Source: Mangifera indica (taxonomy: Eukaryota; Streptophyta; Magnoliopsida; Sapindales; Anacardiaceae). From it: a stretch of DNA of 64,000 nt. Shown here in pieces: positions 22,290 to 34,512 of the stretch (its first letter is position 1; the number at the start of each line of letters is the position of its first letter). The notes beneath the pieces are model-generated. The model saw nothing but the letters and a program-made list of their open reading frames with translations. It did no database searches and was not told the DNA's origin. The stretch lies in NCBI RefSeq assembly GCF_011075055.1, contig NC_058137.1, positions 4,330,771 through 4,394,770 of the forward strand, read 5' to 3'. The translations under genes were made by a program, and so were the position numbers.

Positions 22290-23549
22290 GTGTAAAAGCC
22301 TTTCTGGCACCAGTTTTGTCTTTCAATTAATTTAGTTTTTGAGCCAGTTCGAGCTTTGGGCTTGAAAAGTTTATATCCAAGCCCGAGCCCGAAATAATTT
22401 TGGATAGAATTTTTACCCAAATCCCAATCGAACTCAAAATTTATTCAAATCTAACTAATTTTCATTTCTTGCTGAGCAATTACGTTTGGGGCCTGTCCAG
22501 CCCATTTGAGAGCCCTATCTATGGCAGAATTACCTAACAAAAGTGGAGCCTTTCTTTCAGCATTCAATCATTTTAAACCACGAAAATAACACGTTGGAAA
22601 ACAGACAAAATCAGGTGATAGGCCTAAATTCTCTTACGCGCATAATTAAATACCATTTTAAACCAATATTCTTGAAACCACACCTGACATTGACCTGTTA
22701 AAAGAGAACTATTACGTCCAATAAATGATCAGATTAATTGATTGGCAGTTAAATTGATTAATTAATTAAAAATAATATTTTTAAAAAATTATATAATTTA
22801 TTATTAAATATATAAATTAATTTATTAAATATTAAAATAAATTTAATTGAATAGTGTATATATATTCAAATTTGATAAATAAGATCTTTGGTTTAAGTTT
22901 TTATAATAAATTTTTAACAAAAAATAATTTTTTATGCTTATATAATTACAAAATCTGAGTTAAATCCAATTTTGTATTCAATTTAATTAGACAATTCGAA
23001 TTACTATTCAATCTAATTTGGTTTAAAAAATAATTACAAAATTATTTTTTAAATGAATTTAAATTGATTTGATTGATAATAATGATTTAACTGAGCGAAT
23101 GAATCCATGCCAATTTTTAAACCCACGCTTTAAACAAAATAAACGACTAAAAACTTGAGCCGGTGCCGAGAACCGCCCTGTCGTTTCTTTTCTTTTCAGA
23201 TTGGACTGGTCGTTGACTGTGTACGACTAATTACCGTCAATTAATTCTCATTCAATTAATGACTGCTTTCTTAGACAACTTTTGAAATTTATTTCTGATT
23301 GGATTATTTTATATTTCTTACGTTTGAAAAAAGTTAATTTGTTTTTTGCTTTCTTTAGATTAAAAAATTGTCAATTTTGATTCAAATTTGAACTTTTCCC
23401 CGTAAATTATATAAACAATTTTCATTGACAAATGATTTTCGGATGCGACAATTAAGTTTCAAAAAACCCTTCCATGAAATTTACATTTTAAGATTACCAC
23501 TTTATATTTCTTATGTTTGGAAATAATTAATTATTTTTAAAATTAAATT

Positions 23550-23552
<3 letters not shown>
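22290..23552. other. AT-rich intergenic DNA without a recognised gene
   Basis: Contains GAGCCCGAAATAAT/GCCCGAGCCCG-type repetitive sequence at 22340-22500. No gene seen. Confidence 0.4.

Positions 23553-23603
<51 letters not shown>
23553..23603. repeat. (AT)n microsatellite
   Basis: About 25 uninterrupted AT dinucleotides. Confidence 0.95.
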
Positions 23604-23604
<1 letters not shown>

Positions 23605-23884
23605 CGAGAAACCTAATTCGAGTCAAACGGTAGATCAAAGTCAATCACACTAAACAGAATAAATCTTGGGTTCAATAACTAATCTCGTAATCACTGAATC
23701 AGATAAGTTAAAAGTTTGATTTTAATTTGTTTTCAGAGGAGACTTGAATTCACATTCTTTTATACATAGGCACTTCTTTTTTACTACTCAAGCTACCCCT
23801 CGAGGGTAAATCATGTGTATTTTGAGCACTATGTAAAAATTAAACAAAATTTAAGTAATACGATGATGTTCTATGACAAGTAAT

Positions 23885-24075
23885 TGTGATGTAGTGAAAA
23901 AAATAATAAAATTATATGTACATTTTTTATACATAATTTAAATATCTAAATAATATATCATTATGTAATTTAATAATTTTGAATTTAAGATAAAGTAATA
24001 CTCATTCACATGATGATATATTATTTATATATCTAAATTATATATTAAAAATATATACACATAGCAAACAGTTAC
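23885..24075. mobile_element. Copy of the palindromic AT-rich MITE family
   Basis: Begins AATAATAAAATTATATGTAC and ends ATATATACACATAGCAAAC, with the palindromic core (ATTATGTAATTTAATAATTT, TGAATTTAAGATAAAGTAAT) between. Ends match the 36737-36908 copy in inverted form. A further partial core lies at about 24440-24530. Confidence 0.6.
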
Positions 24076-24663
24076 TTGCTGAGTATTCAATTCAAACTCA
24101 GAAAGATTTGAATATCAATACCAATGATCAAATAATTTCAAATTTTTATAAGATTTTTTTTGTGTTTATCAAATAATGTTTCATACCTACTCTCACCTTT
24201 ATTACTTTCATAATAGACAGCTATTGAATACTTCAACTTTTACATAAATGAAATATCATCCATATAGACGGAGTTTCATTTATTTTCCTTTTCAAAATTA
24301 TAGGTCAAGTCTAAAAGAAAAATTAGGATTCAAATGAGATTTTTCCTTTTCAAAAATCTGTATATAATGAAAAAGACGGGAGGAGAGGTGAAGATCTCGA
24401 TTATTATTCTTGTACAATATAAAAAGTTAGTGAGAATATTATGAAGATAATTATTTTATTATTAATTTAAAATTATTTAATTATATAATAATATATTATT
24501 TATATATTAAAAAATATGTAGACATAAATTGATATCAAACGTAGAAGATGATGTTACTCTTAAAAATGTATATACATTTTAAATTCTATCACCTTTCGAG
24601 TCTAAAGCCTCCAACCAAAGTGCTGCTGGTGATGAGTTTACATTACTATGTGAACTGATAACA

Positions 24664-24693
24664 CACGTGACTGTAAGAGAAAAACTCCACGTG
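24664..24693. promoter_or_regulatory. Two G-boxes in the CBF-like gene promoter
   Basis: CACGTG at 24664-24669 and 24688-24693, both palindromic, 24 bases apart and about 160-185 bases before the ATG at 24849. G-boxes bind bHLH, bZIP and ABF-type factors, so light, ABA or cold inputs are plausible. No canonical TATA box was found between them and the ATG. Confidence 0.5.
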
Positions 24694-24848
24694 TAAGACG
24701 TGCCAATAGTCGTAAAAAATAAAACACGTTTTTCATATGTTGAAAAATCAATAACATTCCTCACCAGAATAAATTGTTCCACTCATCGCTTTCGTCTCCG
24801 CTCTTTGTTAAGAAACAAAACACAAAAAGCTCTATAACTGTCACGTTA

Positions 24849-25454
24849 ATGGAGAACGCAGGACACTGCTCGTCATCTTCAACCCTCACAAGCACCAATA
24901 CAGAGTCCTCTCAAACCACCGCCAAGAAGCGAAAGGCCGGGCGAAAGAAGTTTCGGGAGACACGTCATCCCATTTACAGGGGGGTTCGACGAAGAAATGG
25001 CAAGTGGGTGTGCGAGCTTCGAGAGCCAAACAAGAAGACTCGTATATGGCTGGGGACTTTCTCACGCCCTGAGATGGCGGCAAGGGCTTATGATGCGGCA
25101 GTTTTGGCTCTTCGAGGAGAGTCTGCTTCATTAAACTTTCCGGAGACTGCAAGTTCATTGCCACGTGCAAGGTCAGATAACATTCGGGATATTCAATATG
25201 CTGCAATGGAGGCTTCAGGGGGATTTGGTAAGGAAAAATATTGTTCTTCATCGTCGTTGTCGTCGTCGTGCATGGTGGAGAATTCTGAGGTTAATGTTGA
25301 TGAAGTGTTTTTGGATGAAGAAGAGGTGTTTAATATGCCTGGAATACTTGATGGCTTGGCTGAAGCTTTGATTCTTACACCACCAGCTCTGAAGAAAGGG
25401 TTCAAATGGGATGATGTGGAGGACACGGTGGATTTAACTTTGTGGAGTGATTAA
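24849..25454 (+). CDS. DREB1/CBF-like AP2/ERF transcription factor
   Basis: A 201-residue intron-less gene. A basic [16 protein letters not shown] stretch (residues 26-41) is close to the CBF signature before the AP2 domain. The AP2 domain (43-98) has [25 protein letters not shown] and [17 protein letters not shown]. Val54 and Glu59 are the DREB-type residues. The first strand loop is one residue shorter than in classical CBFs (RRNGKWV versus RNSGKWV). The DSAWR signature after the domain is missing; [11 protein letters not shown] stands there. The C-terminus is acidic and ends LWSD, near the CBF LWSY. Likely nuclear DRE/CRT-binding activator of cold or drought genes, inferred from family. 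An in-frame ATG at 24774 would add 25 residues without family likeness, so I take 24849. Confidence 0.92.
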   Translation: MENAGHCSSSSTLTSTNTESSQTTAKKRKAGRKKFRETRHPIYRGVRRRNGKWVCELREPNKKTRIWLGTFSRPEMAARAYDAAVLALRGESASLNFPETASSLPRARSDNIRDIQYAAMEASGGFGKEKYCSSSSLSSSCMVENSEVNVDEVFLDEEEVFNMPGILDGLAEALILTPPALKKGFKWDDVEDTVDLTLWSD

Positions 25455-26400
25455 TTTAGAATGATTGATAATTGAGTATTATTTATCTTTAATTTAAAAT
25501 GAGATATGTATTCTTCGTACTAAAAACAACGTGTAAACATAGTTTAATGGAATGTTTTTTAACATTGACTTCAACCCCTAATTTGACATGAAACAGTGTC
25601 ATGTCCTGGTCTATAGCGTCGAATTTGGTTTTCACTTTAGTTCTATAGCTAGTTCATCTTCAAAGTTAGTGGTCAAAAATATTAATCACTGGTGTCGCTC
25701 TTTGTTGACTGTCTCGTTCGAGTTATTTTCTAACCTAACAAAAGTGATATCTGCTTTCTATGTAACAATTTTCAATGAGGACTACCGACTTGCTAACAGG
25801 TTATCGTGATAGAAAAATTAGAGCGAAATTGAAAAAAAAAAGTGACTGAATTTTTTCATTAAGTAACATCCAAGTTGGCAATCGGTGTCAACACAAATTA
25901 CAGGTATTGATTAAATTACAAAGAAAACACAATTTGTAAAATACTGACCAATAGATTGAACAGCATACACCGAAGGCGCAGAGTAGGTTAAATGGAAAAA
26001 GGGAAGAAAGTTGAGTAAAGAAGAAGAGGAATTGTGGAAGACTCTTTGATAGCGTAACCAACTTTAATTGAAATGGTAAGTTTTACTATGAAACTCACTG
26101 TTTGGACACTTTCCTTAATATCTCCCCTTAAGCTAAACTGCTAATTCTGAATACTTTTTGTCATATCTCCCTTTAAGCAAAGCTGAGATTCTCCTTTGAA
26201 GCAGCTATTATGCTCTTCATAAAATACACACACACACACATATATATATATATGCAGCTACTGAGCTTAGTTCTTGTTTAGCTAACAAGAACAAACAGGC
26301 TCACAAAACAAGCAACCATGGTGTTGTATAATCAACTTTGAGCAGGAACTACTATCAATAATCAATCAGCTATTGAGTAACTGAGGCCTAATACTTGCCA
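25455..26400. other. 3' flank of the CBF-like gene and intergenic DNA
   Basis: 25455-25560 is probably 3' UTR. The 73-codon frame at 25588-25809 has no domain. A short (CA)n(TA)n run lies at about 26229-26254. Confidence 0.4.
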
Positions 26401-26409
26401 TTTAGTAAT

Positions 26410-27760
26410 TAAATTCTAAGAAGCTGGTTGATTTAGAAAAGCTTTAAGAGAGAAATTTTAAATGAGACTTGAAAGCTTCAAACTTGTTTTTCAAAATGTC
26501 AGCTTTTTAGAATTCAATGGGAGCATATTGAATTATAAGTTGTTTTGCAACAACTTGATCTCTAACATAGTGAGCATCAATTTTAATCTGTTTAGTTCTT
26601 GCATGAAAAACATGATTTGAGGTAAGACATTGGCACTATGATTATCACACCAAATATTTGGAGGGGAAGAAAACTCTCAAGACTAATCTTAGAGTAAAAA
26701 CTTTTTAACCAAGGCACTTTGGTGACTATGTTTGTGAAAGCCCTATACTCAGTTTTTGCAGAGGACAAGACTTCGACCTCTTATTTTCTTAAGAAGCTTT
26801 TTAACCAAGGCATTTTGGTGACTATGTTTTCAAAAGCCCTATACTCAGTTTTTGTAGAGGACAAGACTACGACTTTTTATTTTCTTAAGAAACCATTGAA
26901 TGATATTGAAGCCAAGATATAAACAATATTCTATTGTAGACCTTCTGCCTTGAATATTACTAGCCCAATTTACATCAGCATAACATTCTAGCTTTATAAG
27001 TAAGGCTACTTTGAAAAATAATCCATGAGACAAAGTGGCTTTGATATATCTCAATATTTTCTTATATGCTTACCACTGCAATGGAGTTGATTTATGGAGA
27101 AATTTATTTAGTTTATTGACTGAGAAAGTCATGTCTGATAAGGTTAAGGTCAAATAAAGTAGAGCATCAAGCACACTTCTAGAAAGACAAGGCTGCTCAG
27201 AAATTCACTATTGCCAAGGAAGTGCTTAGTACACGTGGTCAAAGGAGCTGAACAAGGTTTAGCATCACTCATTTTTCTTTTGGTCCTTAGCATGAAAAAT
27301 ATGAAGCCAGCTGCAACTTTTGTGACTTCAAAGTTTGTTGAATCCTTTGCTTCTTCTTTTATGTTCAAAGTTCTTGCAAACTTGTTTGTAAGCTTAACAG
27401 ACTTGTAGACAACTACACGCTTATTATAAAGCTTAAACAAAGGATTCATTTTTCTTTTGGTCCTCCAATTCTCCAATGAGAAAGGACTTATTAATATATA
27501 TTTGCTTAATGTTCGGTCCATAGAAAATCAGACTAAGAATAAATCTTATAGTAGTAACCTTAACAATGAGGCTAAAGACTTCAAAATAGTCCATTCTATA
27601 GGTTTGTTGAGAATCCTTAGCAACTAATCCAGTCTTGTACTTTTGAACTAACCCATCATGATTATGTGCCACCCTAGAAATCCAATTGTAACATACCATA
27701 TTCATATTTGGAGTCTAGGGTAATAAGGACCACTTTCTTTTTTTTTTTTTTTTTTTTTGC
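26410..27760 (-). mobile_element. Degenerate Ty1/copia retrotransposon, RT to RNase H
   Basis: Minus-strand pieces run in copia order. RT at 27705-27433 has YKTGLVAKDSQQTY, MDYFEVFS and FLIGELEDQK. RNase H at 27054-26845 has ECYADVNWASNIQGRRSTIE and YCLYLG. A tail near 26650-26560 has IWCDNHSANV. Stops and shifts break it throughout. It resembles the 5.9-7.25 kb remnant. A 96-base tandem duplication at 26701-26892 lies just past RNase H, and a T-run lies at about 27737. Confidence 0.88.
26701..26892. repeat. 96-bp tandem duplication inside the copia remnant
   Basis: CTTTTTAACCAAGGCA occurs at 26701 and 26797. The two 96-base units differ at only a few positions (for example CACTTTGG versus CATTTTGG). 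The unit is a multiple of three, which explains the open plus-strand frame 26719-26922. Confidence 0.9.
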
Positions 27761-30700
27761 TAAAATAGCATTATACTCTGCCTACATTGTACTTTTCAGT
27801 TAGGATTAGAGAAAGTCTCAATTGTAATTGTAGGTTTTACCTTTATAATAGGTGTGTAGTTGTCTAAGAGAGTAGAATGGTTTGATGTTATTTAATCTAG
27901 TAATGATGGGATACCTATTTTGTGAAGATAAAGATGATGCAACAGGTAATTATAAGAGAGATGGTATTTAGTGTTTTACTAATATAGGTTAAAATTTGGA
28001 AGAAAAAAAGGGATTTAAGGTTAAAGATTCTATTAAAGGTGACTGTGAAATCTATAAAGATCAACAACTAGTTCAATAGTAAAAGAGAGAGATTGAGAGG
28101 ATGCAATTTAAAAACATTGTTCAGTAAGATTAAGAGGTTTAGGTAAGGGTGAATCAATATATGTTGATAAGGGTAGAAAAGAACAAACCATGTTTTCACG
28201 AGAGGTAAAGTTAAGATGAAGAGTGATAAAACATTTTGTCAATGAGAGAGGGGACAAGAGAAGAGCTTTGATGACTTGAGTTGTGTGCATAAATATGCTA
28301 GTTAAAAATAAAAATGAACAATAAATTATAAAATGATAGTTGTGTACAGGGTGAAGATACTTTGAAAGTCATATATTTATTAAATGTTTAGCATTCATTT
28401 GTTCCTAATGGTTGTTTTGCATATAAAAGATAAGATGTAGGGTTGTGAGAGGAGCATCTGTCAGTTGGAGGATTACATGATGAGGGTTTTGGGATTATTT
28501 ATGTTACATTTTACATCATGCATTATGACTTTATGTATTCATGCACATTTAGTATGTTTTTGGATTTTGAGATTTGTTTGATATCATGTGTTTAGAGACC
28601 TTTTGCACATGTTTTAATAAAGTATTTATTTATTGCTCTTTTTTATGTTTATTTTGCTTTTCATTAAAGTTTGAGTTTTTATGATTTAAGTTAAATAAGT
28701 TAACATGACAATTCAAATGTGTATTCTCTTTAGAGTGTATTCATCTATATAGAGATGTTATATTCGTTAACCAACCTAACCAACCCATTTAGTTTATTCG
28801 CTAAAGCAAAGGTGAAAATGGGGTACACGAGATCTTAGTCCACTTAAAAATCCACTAAGATTTCCTAAGTATAATAATAAGGGTTATTAACTTGAGTAAA
28901 ATAGTAGAAATAATCATTTAATAAAAGACTATATTAAATAAATAAATATATAAAATATGACTAAAGGTTAAATATAACAACTTGACCATAGAAATAGGGT
29001 TTTTGCCCCACCCTATATAGAAATGGGATTTCTCAACATAAGTGAGGACAAATACAAAAATAAATTCTAAAGGTAGAGGCGAGAATATATATATATATAT
29101 ATATATATCATACTCTTTTCGTGTTGTACCTATTTCTAAAATATATAATTTATGAAAATATTTATTACACTTTTGTTATTTAGCACGATGTCATTACTAT
29201 GAATAATTAAGTTAAAAGGACAAGGAGAGGCGGGGCAAGAGAGGGAATGAGGAGAAAGTTATTCTTTACAAGTTAGAGATCTTGATAATTCATGTGTCAT
29301 TCATTCATATAAAAAAGTGATGAATTTTTAAATTCTACTTGGGCCACAAAAATTGGGACAATTATTTTTTGGTAAGACTTAACTTAGTCAAATGTACAGA
29401 AGTGACACTAAAGAAGCAATTAATAATGCAATCAGTGACTAACTATGTCACAAATACATTGATTGACCCCAAATACAAGTAGAAGTCTTTTAACTCATAA
29501 GCAAGAAGAAAAAAGAGACTTGACACTTTTAACTGTTCTCTATAATCTCTTCAACATGTCATTTTAATCTTTCAATATCATGAAATCACTTCCATCTTTA
29601 TTCTCTATCATCACAAGATTGCACCATTATCTTCTATTTTAACAAGATGATGTCATCAACTACTACCACCTGGAGGTCTAGATTCATTGAATTAGGTTTT
29701 AAATATATTCAACCATGTAATTACACATTCAACTCTACCTCATATCCCACAAATTCAAGTTTACATAGAGGTTTAGGAACAATAATTTGTATTCACTATG
29801 ACTCTATCGAATTCTTATCAAATTATCAATAATATAACGGTGAATATAAATTTTTAAATAATAGATCAAACTATAAAAAAAAATAAAGTCACTTCTTTCA
29901 TTTTTTTTTAAAACTGAATTGCACATCACAATTTAGTGTATTTTTTATTAGTATGATTTCACATATCAATAAAAACCTTGAAGGGGATTTTTGATATTGG
30001 ATTCAATTACCCTTCCTTTTTCATAATTGAAAGTTATTATTTATCGTTTTCTTCCTTTTTAAGTAGTTAAGATATTTCTAGTTGTGAGAAACCTGTAAAA
30101 CCAAAAGACTTGCTCTGTTTTTTTTTTTTTTTTTTTTTTTCTTTAAGAACAAACTTGCTATGTAATACATTGCATTCCAACAAACTAAAATGACCAGAAA
30201 GATACAAGCGGAATCATACGTAGGCCATGGAGGGCTATGCTAATATTTATTGATTAATCAATTTTGTTTGGTTTGCATCTGTAGGCCTATAGAGGAAGGA
30301 CTGGACCTGGCTTGAACCTTGTACTTTATTACCAAAGAGTTAGTTCAGCTGTATTTTCTGGCAGAGTGAAACGTTTTGGACGTGAACAGTAATGCCAAAT
30401 TTTGACTGTTTTATTAGGTAGTATTATTAATGGATGAATAGATATATATTGTAAGTTTCCTCTCTCTGGTTGAATCCTTCACGTTAGATTAAACTGTCTC
30501 ATCTGTTATTAATAGATAATGCAAAATGGTAGATGCATTGTCCCATCACTGCCCATTCTCAAATTCTAATTAATAAGCATGGATGACAAAGTATCTGAGG
30601 TTGATACTCACCCTCCTGAACAGGGTTCACATAATTTGATTTAAACAGTAAAATTAGATTATATCATTTAAAAATAATAATTTAATTTATTTTAATTTAT

Positions 30701-31320
30701 AAAATAGTTTAATTTGAATTGGTAAATTTTTAAAAAATATTTTTCAATTTCAATTGCGGTTTAGCGATTTTTAAATTGCATAAAATCTTAGACAATATTT
30801 TTTTAAAATACATATATAAGACTATATTTGATAAAATTTTTCATAAATAATTAGATGTATAATTTATTTTTTTATATTTATTTTATCATTTTATTTTAGA
30901 TGTATACTATATGTGTGCATTTATATATATATATATATATATAATATTTATTTTAATATATTCAAACTGTAATTTAAATTAGAGAAAACTATATTTTTCT
31001 AGTATAATTTAATTTGAAATCTAAAATGTTTTAAAAAAATTTTAAACACCCCCTACCCTGTAAATGCTGTGAAAGAAAGAATTAATAGCAATTAAATCAT
31101 TGTCTACTTTGTCTAATTATATTTTGTAAATGGATAGAGGCTTGAGAAAGGAACAAAAGTGGAAAACATAAATAATATATTAATTAAGGGCCAGGATTAA
31201 TTGTACATCTCATATACATAATAATTAAAATAATGCTAATTAACAGCTAAATTAATCAATTAACCACAAACTTCTTGCCTCCTTGTGTCTTTTTTCTGGT
31301 TACCCTACTAGCTAATTAAC
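27761..31320. other. Intergenic DNA without a recognised gene
   Basis: 27760-28310 may continue the copia remnant upstream, without firm motifs. (TA)n runs lie at about 29088-29108 and 30923-30943 and a T-run at 30119-30141. 30630-31010 is AT-rich repetitive DNA. The short frames here (28108-28290 minus, 29647-29832 plus) show no domain. Confidence 0.45.
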
Positions 31321-31326
31321 CAAAAT

Positions 31327-33937
31327 TCATTTGAAGAGACTTGTCATCTTCAAATTTTCCCCATTGAATCCCAGCTGAACACCCACTTCCTCAGACAATT
31401 CCTCCATCAATAATCCAAAGATGGCAAATTCAATCTCTAATGCTGTTTCTCCCACCTGCTCCTTAAATTTATTCCACCCTTCAACTTCTCTTCTAAGGTC
31501 TTGCTCCACCATCATGTCAATGGTGTTCGATTCAACTTCTTTCCATGACTCCAACCTTCGACAGACCCTTTTTGCTATTACATCTCTGTTGACACAACAG
31601 TTATGGTCCAGTTCTTCCTCTGCAATTAAATCCGTCACCAGTCTCTTCATGTCTTCAGGAATTTGACGTGCATTGTTGAAGCTGAGTTCTGTTAATACTT
31701 GCTTAACAAATCCACCGACATTTTCGCATTCCTCTGCTTCATCAGTCTCATAGATATTATAGTCATTTTCATCCTCATCTTGTTCCAACATTCTTTTCTC
31801 AAGTTCAATAGGATCCAACTCTGCCAGTTTTTCAAACCTACGAAGCTTATGCAATAGTTGCTGTTTCGTTCCTGTAAATATAACAAAACAGAAGAAGAAA
31901 ATAATTTAGTATAAGAATGAAATGCCATTAATTAATTGCAGCTCTCTAAAGTACATATAAACACTTTTACATGCAACTCAGACCGTCTCACATTAAAGCA
32001 CCATAAATATCAATGAGGAATTTGAAGGAAAGTAGACATCACCATAAATATCAAGTACCTGATGAAATTATTCATCAGTTACTCAAAAAGAACAATACCC
32101 TAATGGAGATTTTACAGACATACAGGGTAACATTTCAGTTCTTTTGCCCTTTTAAATCCAGCAGACTAGAAAAGAAATCAGTTCAAAACCCAGCCAAAAG
32201 ATTACTTTACCATTAAAAAAAATTAAAATTTTACTAAGGTTAATGGTTGGACAGTCCATAAAAATGAAAGGTACTGTCTAGCAGAGCTGTAACAGAGAGA
32301 CCCCCCAACTTCAAAGTTAGTGGGTCATATAAAAAATAGTTATTGATGAACACTGTTACTTTTCATATCAAGAAGTTATATCGAGCATATTGATAAAGAC
32401 ACTACAACTAACAATTGAAGAAATGTAACATACTTTGTACAAGAGCATAGCTGCATTCCAGATCGAAATGGTCATCTTCTTCATCTTCATTTCCTTCGTC
32501 GTCCTCAAATGGAGGATCCAATACAGATACAGGACTGCATTGTTCCTTTTCTTCTTCTTCCTCCTCCTGTTCTGCTCCTACTTGGAATTTCTTTAACGCC
32601 TCAATCTCCTGATGATTATTCTCTTTGTCCTATTAAACATTTAATACTTTGATTAAGGCATTACTCCAATTATGGGATATAATTATAGTCATAAATCCAC
32701 AAAAAACCATGATTAAAACATTGTTATAAATGGGTTCATTAAAAATTTGATCAATTATTATTGAATTACTTAGGAATGAATCTCATACTTTGTTGGATTG
32801 TTGACTTTTCTCCTAATTATCAAAAAAACTACAATTAAATTTAGCGATTTACTCTTGAAAGAAATCAACAAGAAAAAACAAAATCGTTTTGTCTTTATTT
32901 AGAAAATAAAGAGTAGGGCATATTTGTCATTTAATAAAGACATTCCGGGCAAATTTGCAGAAAGTGACCGTATTGCCGACAATTCAAACATGGCGAACTC
33001 GGTCGGCTTACTCACGAGTTCACTCGTTAACAATAAATATTTAACAACAGTTATCAATTAATAATATGAATACAATGATTAAAGAAGATATAAAAAGACA
33101 AACCTCTGTTGTGTGGTTGCGGCGACAAGGGGATGTTGCCGGCGACGTGAACTCCGGTGTACGGCGACCGGGAGAAGGACTTCTTTGAAGCACAAAGCGA
33201 AAAGGGCTTTCGCAAGAAGCAAAATCTATGTTTTCTTTATCGTTGCAAATAAATTCTATCTCTTTTTCAAAATCATCAGACAGCTGATCGCTACTACATG
33301 AGGTCTCTAAATCCAAATCTACAGACTTGTTGTCTTCATTGCTTTCAGACGAAACCGCACTGCTGGCCCTCCCATTTGTTCTTATCTCAAAAGCACTTTT
33401 CTCCTCCACACGCAAAATGTGTTTTCTAATTTGTTCATTCTTCGAATCCCACTTCAGAATATCCCTCACTGAGAGCTTATCACCATCGCAAGAGCTTTCA
33501 GGCTTTCTGCTTCGATTTCTAAGCGTGAGTTTTCTCTTTATGGACCCGAATAAACCAGCGCTATTGCTTTTGTTTTGAGTTTTTTGTTTTTGAATCCTAA
33601 GAGCCGCTTCAAGAAGCATAGCAGCGGTTCTCGCTGGGATATGAAGAAAGATTTTATTAGGACTTCTACAGGGGCTTTTCGCCGGCGATGGAAATTCAAA
33701 GAGGGGAGATTTCCTGGGGTCTGGTGAGTCATGAAAGGAGAAAAAGCAAGCATTTTTGCAAAAAATTGAAGGAAAGTTCGATGTTTGTGAGATGGGTTTA
33801 CGTTTTTTGAGCTGCAATTGAGTATTTGAAAATCGTCCTTTGAGTTGGCAACGCCTGTCAGCAATGTAGTTCTTGAGCTGAAACGGTTCTTGATCTTCTT
33901 GCAGTAGCTCGTGTAAGTGTTTCTGTGCCATCATCAC
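31327..33937 (-). CDS. DUF4378 domain protein (TRM-like), three exons
   Basis: Exons on the minus strand are 33937-33104, 32629-32434 and 31871-31327. All introns are GT-AG: GAG|GTTTGT, TAG|GAC, CAAA|GTATGT and CAG|GAAC. Joined length is 1575 bases, 524 residues. The N-terminus is MMMAQKHLHELLQEDQEPFQ. Short SP-containing motifs follow (FPSPAKSPCRSP, LQRSPSPGRRTPEF). An acidic linker is encoded by exon 2 (EEEEEEKEQ, EDDEGNEDEEDDHFDLE). The DUF4378 domain is in exon 3, residues about 375-515, with NRDVIAKRVCRRLESWKEVE and a helical end. DUF4378 proteins include TRM family members that link TONNEAU1/OFP/PP2A complexes to microtubules, so a cytoskeletal role is a family-based inference. Exon phases agree (0, then 1) with no internal stop. 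Confidence 0.88.
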
Positions 33938-34204
33938 AAGAAATACAACAAATAAAACAAAGCTTCAAACACTTTTTATATTTTTATCAAGTAGATAAAA
34001 ATTTCAGCGCCATTAAAGAGGACGACGTTGAAGAGGTTTCAACTTTAAGGTAGAGTTAATTGCTAAAAGAGAATAACAAATTTAAAGGTGAAGTAGATGG
34101 GTAGAGAGATTACAGCAAAATTGAAAGGAAGGAATGAGGAGACTTCCTGATTCAAATCTGGGTTAGCAAATCGAGGTAAAGTGGTGATCACTGATGAACA
34201 TATA

Positions 34205-34271
34205 TGTATATATAATCTCTACAATAACAATAAACAAGGCTACGAATTAAAAAAGACTCCGCTGCCACGTG
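34205..34271 (-). promoter_or_regulatory. Putative core promoter of the DUF4378 gene: TATA and G-box
   Basis: On the minus strand a TATATATA stretch lies at about 34205-34214, some 270 bases before the ATG. A G-box CACGTG at 34266-34271, in the extended context GCCACGTGTAC, sits about 50 bases further upstream. The spacing is typical of plant promoters; a function in ABA or light response is inference. Confidence 0.4.
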
Positions 34272-34339
34272 TACATTGTACTGTTTACACTAAGCTGAAC
34301 TTCTGTTACAAAATTATTATACGCTTCTGGGTCGAGGGT

Positions 34340-34512
34340 ATAGTTACTCCAGTAGATTTTATATATATAATTTTATATATATTATAAAATTAAGAGCTGT
34401 ATAATATATATATAATTTTATATATAAATAATAATATATTATTAAATAATTAAATAATTTTAAATTAAAAATAAAATAATTTTTAATTATATAATCATAT
34501 AATTTATCTGAC
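34340..34512. mobile_element. Copy of the palindromic AT-rich MITE family
   Basis: Palindromic TATATAATTTTATATATA stretches and the family core AATTTTAAATTAAAAATAAA, AATTATATAATCATATAA. Lies directly upstream of the DUF4378 promoter. Ends not resolved. Confidence 0.45.

Noticed and set aside
24774..24848. 25-residue N-terminal extension of the CBF-like gene
   Set aside because: No family similarity; translation from 24849 gives the usual CBF layout.
24886..25251. 121-codon minus-strand frame opposite the CBF-like gene
   Set aside because: Antisense shadow of the AP2 coding sequence; no domain and no independent start context.
33538..33864. 108-codon minus frame within exon 1 of the DUF4378 gene
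   Set aside because: Alternative-frame shadow of exon 1; the chosen frame has correct splice phases and the family domain.
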